Source: Coenobita brevimanus
Taxonomy: Eukaryota > Arthropoda > Malacostraca > Decapoda > Coenobitidae
Length of the DNA stretch: 64,000 nucleotides
Direction: 5' to 3'
Assembly: GCA_032717465.1 (NCBI GenBank)
Contig: CM064713.1
Coordinates: 8,975,266 to 9,039,265, forward strand
Shown: positions 1-10,187 of the stretch, piece by piece
Numbering within the stretch: position 1 is the stretch's first letter
How the letters are laid out: each line of letters begins with the position of its first letter
Translations under genes and position numbers: made by a program
Notes under the pieces: model-generated
Seen by the model: the letters and a program-made list of their open reading frames with translations, nothing else
The model's database searches: none
What the model was told of the DNA's origin: nothing

Positions 1-1188
1 TGATTTAGTGACATCCCAAGATACATGACGTCTCGCATCTGCCAGCCTCGCCCCTCCTCAGTGCCTCTAGTGGTGTAATACCTGGCTGTGCTTTCCGAGT
101 GTACAATTTTTCTCACCAGTGCTCACCTCTCCAACAACCGCACCCATACGCCTTGTTCCTGACCGCACGTGTCACCGTCGCCGACCTACGCACCTGTTGC
201 ACCTGTTCCCAGCACCTGTTCCGAACTCATCATAACTCCTGCCCCCATGGTGCCCCTTATCAGTCTGCCCACTGCCTGCCCACCACCATTCTCTGCATTT
301 GCAACTCAACAGCTCTACACCTGCCTTGCACCAACACCTGCCCTCACCACCCACCACCGGCCTCCGCCGTCACCCGCATCTGGTCTGCATTACGGAGCCT
401 CCTAAGACCGCCACTCCCTGCCGGTGATTCATCGCGGCGTCTCTTCTCCTCTCCGCCCAGCTGTCTCTCCACCACCGCCCTGCCCCGCCCCGCCCCAGAA
501 CAGCTACGCCCAGCCACTCCTGCACGTCATACATCTCAACACTCCCATCTCTACTGTGTAACTATAGTATATCTTTCCTTTCTATAGAGATTATCCTCGA
601 TTTTCTTTACAGATTGGTTATTGTAAATATTCCATCTCATTTCCATTACCCCGTTTTCTCTTCATCTACGTTATTTATACTCCATCTCATCCTTCGCATT
701 TTATTTAAACCATCCATGCCCGCACCTTCATTCATTTTCACGCCTACTCGAGTATTCCATTCTCTCATTGTTATTTATACATTTCCACCTACATATCCAT
801 CTTCATCCTTTCATTTTCCATTGCCGCATTAAATGTCATACTTTCCAAGTCAACCGCTTAACACCCGCCCTCTCGACCCGGAAATATCACCTGATCATAC
901 CCCATCTGCCGACTCTAACACAATCACTCATTTACAAAGTGGCAAAGAGTACCACCGCCCTGTACCTGAGACTCCCGTTTCACTTCCCACAGAATCACTA
1001 CCCATCCTACACTCGTAAATCCAGATACCTCCTCCTCTACTCCTGCCTCTACACTCCCTTCTTCCTCTACTCCTTCCCCTGTCGTTCCCTCTCCTGCCTC
1101 CCTTCATACCCCGTCTTGCTCGCCCTTAACTGCCACTACCTTCTCTCTCTCCCACACCTCTCCTGCCGCCACTTTTGCCCTTCCAGCC
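1..1188 (+). other. 5' untranslated leader of env-bearing Ty3/gypsy element A
   Basis: This is a pyrimidine-rich stretch, dominated by CCT/CAC/TCC runs, lying before the gag ATG. Open frames inside it are compositional: proline-, serine- and histidine-rich with no recognisable domain. The first bases would hold the primer binding site if the 5' LTR ends just outside the window. I could not match them to a tRNA end with confidence. No 5' LTR is visible: bases 1-300 show no similarity to the presumed 3' LTR near 7,870-8,397. Confidence 0.5.
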
Positions 1189-2199
1189 ATGGCCAACCCT
1201 CCACAGTCTATCTATCTCGACGATGCCAATCGTCCCAAATTTACCGGCCAGGACCCAACTTGGTCTGTCTATGATTTCCTCAGAGAAGTCGAAACAGAAA
1301 TACACAATAGACAAATAACCGATGAATCGCTCAAAGTAGCCTACCTCCTCGGTCGCTTGCACCACGGTAAATCGGACATCGGATCCGCAATCCGTGCAGA
1401 ACATTTCGATAGCATTCGTACCTTTGCTGATTTTCGTACGGAACTCATCAGCCTTTGTTGCCAGCATTCAAATACCGCGTCTCTCATGGGATTCATTAAT
1501 CTCCTAAACCAACTAGATGAGGACTTGCGTGTCCCAGCGCAATATGCCAAGCTCCGCGAAGCTGCCACCGCCATGAAAGCAACTAGTAGCGAGATGTTCC
1601 AATTACTGGTAGGCACGAAATGGTTAGAAGACAAGAATGGCGTTCCAATGCTTTCACTCACCAACTTTGCTGACTTAATTGGTTACCTGAGATTCCTTCA
1701 CTGGCTTACTCCTAAACAGCGAGAGCTAGCCTTGGAAATCAGTTTCAATCCAGGAGATAAAATTATTCAGGTCACTAAAGCCATTCATGAAAGAACAGGT
1801 TCGAACTACACGCGTCAGGGCACCACCCAACCCTTGGCCTCCTCAGTCTGTCACACCTCCACTACCCCAGACCAATCTCGCTCCCGTCCCACCACACGCG
1901 GCAGACCTGCCACACATCCTTCTCCTACCGCAGGTCGTGATCCATCTAGCGCCCGACGGAACAGACAATCTTCGATTCTTTGCTGGTACTGTGGTCATCC
2001 TGGACATCGAGCATCCAGTTGCGACCGTACATACAGACGTCCTCACTCCCAAACCAGACAGTGTACGCCTTCCCACTCACGTCGTCCACACTGCAAATAC
2101 CACAAATCAAGCAGGACTCACACCACTGAGGAATGTCGTTACCTCAACCGCCAACAGTCGGGGGAAGCGCCATGCCCGTATCGGACCAATATCACGTAG
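1189..2199 (+). CDS. gag: Gag protein of Ty3/gypsy element A
   Basis: An open frame of 336 codons. The N-terminal two thirds is a helical capsid-like region. The C-terminal part is basic and Arg/Ser/Thr-rich and carries a CCHC zinc knuckle (C-x2-C-x4-H-x4-C, beginning CWYCGHPGH), followed by a second Cys/His cluster of form CKYH...HTTEEC. This is the nucleocapsid layout of Ty3/gypsy Gag, which packages element RNA into virus-like particles. The ATG at 1,189 is the first that gives the capsid region. The frame overlaps the protease frame (2,133-2,199) in the -1 frame, as expected if pol is reached by ribosomal frameshifting. This ORF has no internal break. Confidence 0.85.
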   Translation: MANPPQSIYLDDANRPKFTGQDPTWSVYDFLREVETEIHNRQITDESLKVAYLLGRLHHGKSDIGSAIRAEHFDSIRTFADFRTELISLCCQHSNTASLMGFINLLNQLDEDLRVPAQYAKLREAATAMKATSSEMFQLLVGTKWLEDKNGVPMLSLTNFADLIGYLRFLHWLTPKQRELALEISFNPGDKIIQVTKAIHERTGSNYTRQGTTQPLASSVCHTSTTPDQSRSRPTTRGRPATHPSPTAGRDPSSARRNRQSSILCWYCGHPGHRASSCDRTYRRPHSQTRQCTPSHSRRPHCKYHKSSRTHTTEECRYLNRQQSGEAPCPYRTNIT

Positions 2200-2801
2200 A
2201 ACCAGACACCCAACTCCCCATCCGCCATGTAGGTCCCATAACATCCTCGGGTTTAGTCATTCTCGGCAGCAGTCATGACATACCAACGTCATTCTTCTTG
2301 GACACAGGATCTATAGTAAATCTCATCTCCGAAAATTCCTTACAAATTATTCATCGACATCACAACCACGTCAGTTTCCTAGAACCACCAGACATTCGCC
2401 TATGTGGTGTCAACGGCTCAGAGTTTAAGGTTAAGGGAAGAGTCACCCTTGAAGTCAAACTCCACAGAGATTTACCTCCTATCCCCGTTGAATTTCATGT
2501 CACTAATGACTTGCAGTATCCCGCAGATGCCCTTATTGGTTTCTCCACCATGGCACAACACTCCATTGCATTTTTACCTGCTTGTGGTAGTATAGACATT
2601 TCTGGATTCCCGGTTTACACTATGGAATGTCCCCGTCCTGTTCTTACGATCAAATCAGTCCTTCAATTACCTCTGCCCCTATCACTACCAAAAAGTCCAA
2701 CCCAGCCCAAACCACCACTATCATCATCTGAGAATACAGAGATCATTCCCTTACTGACTGCGAGCAAGGACATAAATTCCTCAATGTCTCCTGATACATG
2801 A
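2133..2801 (+). CDS. pol: Retroviral-type aspartic protease, element A
   Basis: A frame of 222 codons overlapping the end of gag by about 67 bp in another frame. The catalytic aspartate motif DTGS lies at residues 57-60 (about 2,301-2,312), preceded by hydrophobic residues and followed by a beta-rich stretch containing a G-F-S-T turn, as in gypsy proteases. The enzyme would dimerise and cut the Gag and Pol polyproteins. The frame ends in TGA at 2,799-2,801, but the same frame reopens at once (2,802-3,353). The stop is therefore either a mutation in a longer protease-linker or a real boundary. The ATG at 2,133 need not be used if translation arrives by frameshift. Confidence 0.75.
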   Translation: MSLPQPPTVGGSAMPVSDQYHVEPDTQLPIRHVGPITSSGLVILGSSHDIPTSFFLDTGSIVNLISENSLQIIHRHHNHVSFLEPPDIRLCGVNGSEFKVKGRVTLEVKLHRDLPPIPVEFHVTNDLQYPADALIGFSTMAQHSIAFLPACGSIDISGFPVYTMECPRPVLTIKSVLQLPLPLSLPKSPTQPKPPLSSSENTEIIPLLTASKDINSSMSPDT

Positions 2802-3353
2802 TCTCAGCCTTCGAACATGGCTCTTACCTCCTCTCCCGACAACACTGTTGCTGACTCAGACATGTCTCAGTTACCTACCTCACACAGTCTGAATGATCTT
2901 CTCCAACACGCAGAGACGAAACGTGCAGTAACGAATACGTGCACAATTTTGTTACCGCATGAGTTCACCAAAGTCTCTGTTTGTGTTGCTGGTGCGAAAG
3001 AAGGAGTGGATGTACTAACCCTACCTGAGACGTGTTGTGTGAATGGCTTGACTTATGAGTCAGCGTGGTGTACAGTCTTAGAGGACAGGTTATGCTACCT
3101 GTACTTGCTCAATGTCACAAAAGCTCCACTAAAACTTAAAAGTGGTGTAAAGATTGGAGACTTCCAAGTATACCCAGCGGCCGTAAAGGTGTGCCAGGAT
3201 TCCTCAATTCCTACTATTCAGACTGATGATAGTACGCCAATCGGTGTATGTACTATTAACTCTACGGGATCTGCGCCGACATATTCACCCGATATGCTCT
3301 CACATCTCGCACAGATTTCCCAGAAAGTACGCCTCAACTCCTCGACCTTCTGA
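2802..3353 (+). pseudogene. pol: Protease-RT linker region of pol, element A
   Basis: This continues the protease frame after the TGA at 2,799-2,801. About 180 codons encode a beta-rich segment of the kind that sits between protease and reverse transcriptase in gypsy-group Pol. The frame stops at 3,353, while the RT frame (a different frame) is already readable from about 3,324. A one-base indel near 3,310-3,330 therefore separates the two. No catalytic motif is present. Confidence 0.55.
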
Positions 3354-4249
3354 CCGCGTACAGAAACGTGGTTGCCTTACCCGGTGAACCGATGGGTAGA
3401 ACAGACCTTGTCAAACATACGATTGAACTACTACCAGGAACTCAGCCGATTTACATACCAGCGTATCGATTTCCTCACAGCCAGAGAAAGCAGACAGATC
3501 AAATGGTACAAAACATGTTAGACCAAGACATTATTGAACCCTCCGTCAGTCCATGGAATAGCCCACTTTTCTTAGTACCAAAGAAGGACGGCAACTTTCG
3601 ACCAGTAGTCGACTATCGTAAGGTTAATTCTGTCACCGTTCCAGACCGTTTCCCATTACCTGTCCTCACTGATTTGCTAGAATCCCTTGGTGACAATAAC
3701 GTAGTCTTTTCATCTTTAGACCTCCTCAGCAGGTACTGGCAGGTCGAAATGGAAGAGTCCTCTCGCCCAGTTACAGCCTTTAGCACCCCTTCCGGACATT
3801 TTCAGTTTAAGAGACTCCCTTTTGGTCTGAGAAATGCTCCTTCCGTGTTCATGCGACTTATCCATTCAGTCTTCAGCGGTATGATGGGACACTCTCTTTT
3901 TGCTTACCTAGATGATATCATTGTTGTGAGTAAATCCATCCCTGATCATTTTACCAAACTCCAGCAAGTCTTTGAACGTCTCCAGCTCGCAGGCCCGAAA
4001 ATCAATCTCAGTAAATGTGACTTCCTGCGAAAGAAAATCAAATTCCTAGGCCATGTCGTAGATGCACAAGGCATTCATACTAATGAGGATAAAACTAAGG
4101 CGATCATTAACTTCCCAGACCCTACCACTACTGAAGCTGTACAAAGTTTCCTGGGCCTCAGTGGCTATTATCGTCGCTTCATCCGGGATTATGCAAAGAT
4201 CGCCTCTCCTCTGACCCACTTACTCAAGCAGAATGTGCCCTTTGTTTGA
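3324..4249 (+). pseudogene. pol: Reverse transcriptase domain of pol, element A
   Basis: The RT fingers and palm are clear: the P-W-N-S-P and D-Y-R-K-V-N motifs, a substrate-binding F-G-L-R-N-A-P block, and the catalytic YLDD box at 3,905-3,916. The thumb region ends with the F-L-G-L-S-G-Y-Y-R-R-F motif. This is the Ty3/gypsy type that copies element RNA into cDNA. One palm feature departs from consensus: the usual first catalytic aspartate block reads SSLDLLSRYWQV, with S where many relatives have G. An in-frame TGA at 4,247-4,249 sits where relatives have Trp (V-W context), and the frame continues directly into RNase H, so this is a nonsense change. Not functional as it stands. Confidence 0.88.
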
Positions 4250-5539
4250 GCTAACGACCAGTCACAGGCTTTCCAAAAGCTAAAGACAGCTCTTGTTAAT
4301 GCCCCTGTTCTAGCATTCCCTGATTATACCACACCCTTCCTTCTCTGCACAGACGCCTCAGGCACTGGACTTGGTGCCGTTTTGATGCAACTCGATGAAG
4401 CATCAAAGAAGTGCGTAATAGCGTATGCTAGTCGCACCCTTACAACCGCTGAACTTAACTACAGTGTCACAGATCTCGAAGCGCTAGAGGTAATCTGGTC
4501 CTTGAAACATTTCAGAGATATAGTCTATGGTTATCCAGTGCATATCCAAACAGACCACCTTCCACTATGTGATTTGTTCAAGAATCGCAACCTAACAGGT
4601 AGGTTAGCTAGATGGTCTGTCATCATCCAGGACTTTAATCTCACTTTTCAATATGTACCAGGCAAGTTGAATGTAGTTGCAGACGCACTCTCACCTCACG
4701 TAGCAGCAGCTATAACATCACTGCAGCCTGAAGTAACTGAAAACACTACACTAACGTCAGAAATTGTTCGAAACTTTCAGCGCCAAGACCCCATGTGGTC
4801 CAAAGTCATTTATTTCCTAGAATCTGGCGATGCCTCGACCTTACCTACTCTGCCAGTATCACTAGATGAGTTCATGCTAGATGATGATCTCTTGTACAGG
4901 AAAACACTGCTAACAGGCAAAGATATGCCCAATCGCGAAGTACGCCAACTTGTTGTCCCCACTGCCCTGATACCAAAGGTTCTTCATATTGTTCATAATA
5001 CTCCTCAAGCTTCCCATCCAGGTAAAGACCGATGCTTGAGCCAAGCACGTCTCAAATACTATTGGCCAACCATGCGCCGCGATATCAATGCCCACTGTGA
5101 CTCTTGCCTCTCCTGCCACCGCCACAAAGGATCAACCGGCTTACCAGCACCTCTCTTACAATACCCAATCCCGTCACGACCATGGGAAACTGTCTCAATC
5201 GATCTCTTAAAACTACCTCTCACAGAATCTGGCGCTGAGTACTTGTTCGTAGCGGTCGACCACTTCTCCCGCTACTGTGTCCTCGTTCCCCTCTCCGACA
5301 AGACCGTGAAGAGCGTTGCACATGCACTTGTAGATCACATAATTTGCCCATTCAGTACCCCTCATACCATTCTTACTGATAACGGTACAGAATTCAACAA
5401 TAGCCTTCTCGATGAGATCTGTCGCCACTTTCATATCAGTAAGTGTAATGTCGTGCCTAACCATCCGGCTTCCAATGGCCTTGTAGAACGCCACAACCGT
5501 AAAATCTTAAGAGTGCCTCAGACATCTAGGCTCCCATAG
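4250..5539 (+). pseudogene. pol: RNase H and integrase (N-terminal and core) of pol, element A
   Basis: Same frame as RT after the stop at 4,247. RNase H starts with the CTDASGTGLGAVL block, followed by an E-A-L-E-V motif and the QTDHLPL block. Integrase follows, with an HHCC zinc-binding domain (final C-x2-C in CDSCLSC near 5,100) and a DDE core: the first Asp in SIDLL, the second in LTDNGTEF, and the Glu in GLVERHN. It would insert the cDNA into host DNA. The frame ends at 5,539 soon after the catalytic Glu, where relatives continue; the missing part is readable downstream in other frames. The gene order RT-RNase H-IN is standard for Ty3/gypsy, in contrast to the element at 9,312-15,590. 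Confidence 0.85.
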
Positions 5540-6190
5540 TTCGTCCTGAGATGACTGGATTCCCCAAGTGGCGTCCTCCATCAATAGCTCCATCAATGCA
5601 TCCATTGCTGAATCTCCCTTCTTCGTCCTCTTTGGTTTTGACAAGGACCTCCCATACTCTCTCTCTTATCGTCAAAGCCAGAACCCATCTACAACATGGA
5701 TGATTATGTTAAACTAAAATTGGCCAACTTCCAGACAATCCATCAGTATGTCCAATCCACTTTGGCTTCCTCTCAGGAGGACATGCTGCAGCGCCAACAT
5801 AAGTCCACCTCTCCTATCACTATCAATGTAGGCGATCTTGTCTTTGCTCATTCCCATACGCGTTCCTCTAAGTTGGATGACAAATTTACAGGGCCCCACC
5901 GCGTCCTCACTCAACAAGGCAACAAATTTCACCTCCAGGACCTGTCCACTAGGGACACCAGATGGGTCCACGTCGATGACTTAAAGCGAGCACCCCGTGG
6001 CCTTGTGTTGCAGGAGTCACTTACACAACCTCCTGCCCCCTCTTCCCCTCCTCCCATCCCTCAGTCTACCTTGTCTCCACCTATCCCTCAGTCTCCTTCC
6101 TCTCCATCTCCACCTGCTCATTCATCAATCAATCAATATCGGTCCAAACTGCGCTCTGCCCATGAACCTCTTCACGACCTCCCCCATTAA
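5540..6190 (+). pseudogene. pol: Integrase C-terminal region of pol, element A
   Basis: The rest of integrase is spread over two frames. About 5,550-5,700 carries the end of the core with a P-F-F-V-L-F-G-F block. From 5,696 a second frame has a helical segment and then the SH3-like C-terminal domain (V-G-D-L-V-F then D-K-F-T-G-P-H-R-V, near 5,830-5,900). The end, about 6,025-6,130, is a proline/serine-rich tail with a PPIPQS-type repeat. At least two indels separate this from the catalytic part. The last stop lies 25 bp before the env-like ATG. Confidence 0.7.
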
Positions 6191-6214
6191 CTCCACCCTG
6201 ATTTTCTAGGTAGG

Positions 6215-7707
6215 ATGTTAGCAATCTCCCTGCTGGCAGTGCTGACCCTCCTGGGGTCTGGGTCAGGTCAGGACGATGGTGGAGTACGTCCCGGGGCCTT
6301 GGTCGGCTCGGGAGGCAAGGTAATGCTTATCGAAGCCATAGCCTCCTTGCGCTACGATCTTGCGCCCCTGGCTGACGTAGCCATTGCCCTACCTGCCTAC
6401 GCGCACCAGCTCCACAGAATCAGGAACCATCTCACGGCCCTCATGAGGACACACAACCTGAATGAGTATCTCTATAACCTTTTCCTCCCACTCTCCTGGC
6501 AATTGCAATACATAAGTAACAGATTCACTGAAACCCAACTCAATGAAGTAACGTCCACTCTAAACAATTTCACCGATATCTTACACCGCCACCTTTCAGA
6601 TCTCAACGTTATCTCTCAGTTCTTCTACCTCGAACTCAACATGGATACTCTCCAACTAGCCATTGACTCTCTCCTGTCTCAAGTCTCTGTCTTGGTCCGT
6701 ATCCTGGTCGATGCTATCAATGGACGTGTCACTGCCGACTTAGTACCTGTCTCAGCTCCCCATTCTGTCCTGGATGGGCTCACTCCACCTTCGGTCTCTC
6801 CCCAGTCCTCTCCTATTCCTCCCTTGAATATTATTATCCTGTTCTCGAAGCCACTCTTCTCACCACATACGTCGTCGCCCATATTCCTCTCCATTCTGCC
6901 ATAACCTTTAACCTTTTCCACATCATTCTCTTCCCTTTCCGCCTCAACAACTCCTTGTTACAGGTATCTGTTCCTTCAGAATATTTCCTCCTCTCCCATG
7001 ATCATCTTTCCGTTGCCTTCCTTTCTTCCACAGACCTCCAGCAATGTTCCTCCCTTACTTCGACCTCTCGTCTCTGTGCTGCCCACCTTTTCGCTATCTT
7101 CCCTAGCAGTGCTACACCCTGTGAGTCTGCTTTAGTTCGCAACCATTCCATCTACTCGGCCTGTTCTTTTGTCCCAGCTCCTGACCTCCCGGTCCACCAT
7201 GCTCACCTCAACCATGTCCAGTACTTCTTCTTTGCTGTTCTCATCTCTGTCACAATCATGTGTCCTGGTTCTTCGGTTCGATCCGTCCCCGCTAGTGGTC
7301 TCTACAAAGCACCTGACTATTGTACCGTCAAATCAGAGTCCGTCATCATTTACGCCACTCGCTATCACCAAGCTGTTCGTAAACACTCCTATGACATCTT
7401 TCAACCAATCGACATGCCTTCAACCCTACCATCTGCCAACATTACCATCACCTCCCCTAACTTACGCATGCTAACCTTCCTCAATGACAGTGATTTCATT
7501 ATGGATCAATTTTCTCTGGCCTTCAGCCGTTCATGGGTTCATCCAACAGTTGAGTTTCCCCCTGTGGTTATCGCTTTCATAGCTTTTCTACTCATCATAT
7601 GTGCAGTGCATTGTTGTGTCAGAAAAATGGAACGTCGACTCCAGGAAATCGGAGTCGCTACAGGCATAGTACGCCCTACACATGAAGTAGAAACTCCCTG
7701 TACTTAG
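6215..7707 (+). pseudogene. env: Envelope (F-type fusion glycoprotein-like) gene of element A, frameshifted
   Basis: The frame opening at 6,215 starts with a hydrophobic signal-peptide-like segment of about 18 residues, then a long helical region with N-glycosylation sequons. It runs out at 6,904. Another frame is readable from about 6,780 to 7,707 and holds a beta/Cys-rich region, an N-terminal block resembling the conserved hydrophobic core of F-type Env, and a single transmembrane helix (about 7,560-7,620) followed by a short Cys/Arg cytoplasmic tail. One indel near 6,775 therefore splits a gene of about 490 codons. Position after pol, signal peptide, and C-terminal membrane anchor are as in insect errantivirus and baculovirus F proteins. 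I saw no obvious furin-type site. Family assignment is by layout and local pattern, not by search. Confidence 0.7.
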
Positions 7708-8395
7708 TGCCCTCACATTCAGTGACTACCAATGCCATCTGACAATTACCCAAACTGTGAACAGACCTCTGCCTACTAGAAAATGATGGTATTTCTTTCA
7801 TGCATTACTGAGTGACAGTGTATCCTACAGAAAATACAAAAGAAAAAAAAATGAAGGAAGAACAACAATCAAACTCTCATATCTACTCCTTGTTTATCAT
7901 GTCTCAAACTATTATTGTGTAATTCTCATTATGTTTATGTATACCTTCGACCCTTACTGGATTGGTACCTATTAATCCTTGTATATCTTATATCTATATA
8001 TCCTTCTAATTCCCTCCCCTCAACATGGCCATGTCTCCCCTACTGCCCCTGTATCATACTTATCCCTTGTACAAACCTCCCCGCCCTTCCCTTGATACTA
8101 TAATCAAACACCATTTCACTACTGGTGTCAGGAGACACCGTCTCAGCTACCCGGGGGAGTAGTGTACCCCCTCCACAATATGTCAACTCCCGATGTATAT
8201 ATGTCCCCCCCCCAATGCATACATGCCCCCACTAAACTTGCTAGGTCAGCACACTTTCCCACGCCTGAAGAAGGCGTTATTGCATCAGTTGATAGCAGGC
8301 AGCCGAAACGGGCAGACTATTTTACTGTGAGCTTGTAATAAACTCCTTATCTAGCTGTTTGTACACGGAGTTTCTATCACCAAAGTATTGCAAGT

Positions 8396-8397
<2 letters not shown>
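7708..8397 (+). repeat. 3' untranslated region and presumed 3' LTR of element A
   Basis: A purine-rich tract at about 7,831-7,868 could be the polypurine tract that primes plus-strand synthesis, which would put the LTR start near 7,870. An AATAAA polyadenylation signal lies at 8,337-8,342, and the sequence ends where a (TA)n run begins at 8,398. The 5' LTR partner is outside the window, so the LTR limits cannot be fixed by comparison. TG/CA ends are not certain. Confidence 0.45.
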
Positions 8398-9255
<858 letters not shown>

Positions 9256-9290
<35 letters not shown>

Positions 9291-9311
9291 TAGATAGATA
9301 TATAGATATAT
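9256..9311. repeat. (TA)n/(GATA)n microsatellite, target site of element B
   Basis: AT-rich simple repeat that is interrupted by the LTR retrotransposon at 9,312 and resumes at 15,591. The bases flanking the element are ATAT on both sides (9,308-9,311 and 15,591-15,594), consistent with a 4-bp target duplication. The repeat context leaves the exact length ambiguous. Confidence 0.8.
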
Positions 9312-10103
9312 TGTTACATAGCCTATGATTTCATCATCCTTTGTGTAATTTTAACGCACAGTATGCTGCATGTTTGATCACGAGCGTGTTCTGCCTCAGT
9401 TCCCTCCTTCTACCGTTATAGTAGAGTAAGTCGTCATTTCTGGAGTTCAGACCAGGATTGTCAACTCTTTGTCCCCATGGCTTCATTTGCGCGTCCTTCT
9501 TACAAGTTGTATCAAGCTCTGCCGGCCCCTATACTGTATAATGAGCTCAGTCTCTGCATCATTGCCACTTAGATCTGCTCCTCATTTTGTTCACATCTCT
9601 GTCCTCCCCTGTACAGATATTATTATTGTGAGTGCTCAAGAAATCTCCAAACATCTAGCAGCTGTGTGTAATTTGAGTATAAGTGTTGTTGCATTTTTTC
9701 TTGTACTGTGTAGCATAGGGTTGATTCTTGGGCCTAGTGAGGTTTTTGATTAATGTTGGGTTTTATGTCAGTCATTTTTGATAATAGTTTGTATCTGTAA
9801 TAATTTATCTGGCATTCACTGAGTATTATCTGGTATCTCATTTTATCAGGGCTGACTTAGATAAATTTACTCTTGCTAATTTCGTGTTAATAGAGGCTAT
9901 TGCAGTTAACCATATATTTAACCTGTTTATTTGCCATTACATTATCCTTATGAGTCCTGAATGTTTTGTTGTTAGTTTGTGCATTAAACTTTAACTTGTA
10001 ATTTTACCTAACTCTTTTGTTTTGAACCTGGAATTTTACGGGACAGTAGTGACTCTTAGTATTCTCACTTAAAGTGTGCATTATCTTTCTCTGTTCCGTA
10101 ACA
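9312..10103 (+). repeat. 5' LTR of Gmr1-like element B
   Basis: A 792-bp direct repeat of 14,799-15,590. It begins TGTTAC and ends GTAACA, so the terminal dinucleotides are TG/CA within a 6-bp inverted repeat. By eye it differs from the 3' LTR at only about five positions (for example G/A near 9,355 and T/C near 9,414), roughly 99.4% identity, which indicates a recent insertion. Confidence 0.95.
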
Positions 10104-10107
10104 TAAA

Positions 10108-10125
10108 TTTGGCGACCTCATATCA
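10108..10125 (+). promoter_or_regulatory. Primer binding site of element B
   Basis: TTTGGCGACC starts 5-6 bases after the 5' LTR. TGGCGACC directly after the LTR is the usual form of a tRNA-complementary primer binding site in Ty3/gypsy elements. The tRNA is not identified. Confidence 0.6.
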
Positions 10126-10187
10126 GGATATTCAGGATATTATCATAAGGATATTGCTTGATATTTTGTGACTGTTTCTTATTAATT

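Noticed and set aside
1..300. A 5' LTR for element A at the window start
   Set aside because: No similarity to 7,870-8,397, so the LTR must lie upstream of the window.
99..587. 162-codon frame in the leader of element A
   Set aside because: Pro/Ser/His/Thr-rich from a pyrimidine-biased stretch, no motif, and it lies before gag where an untranslated leader is expected.
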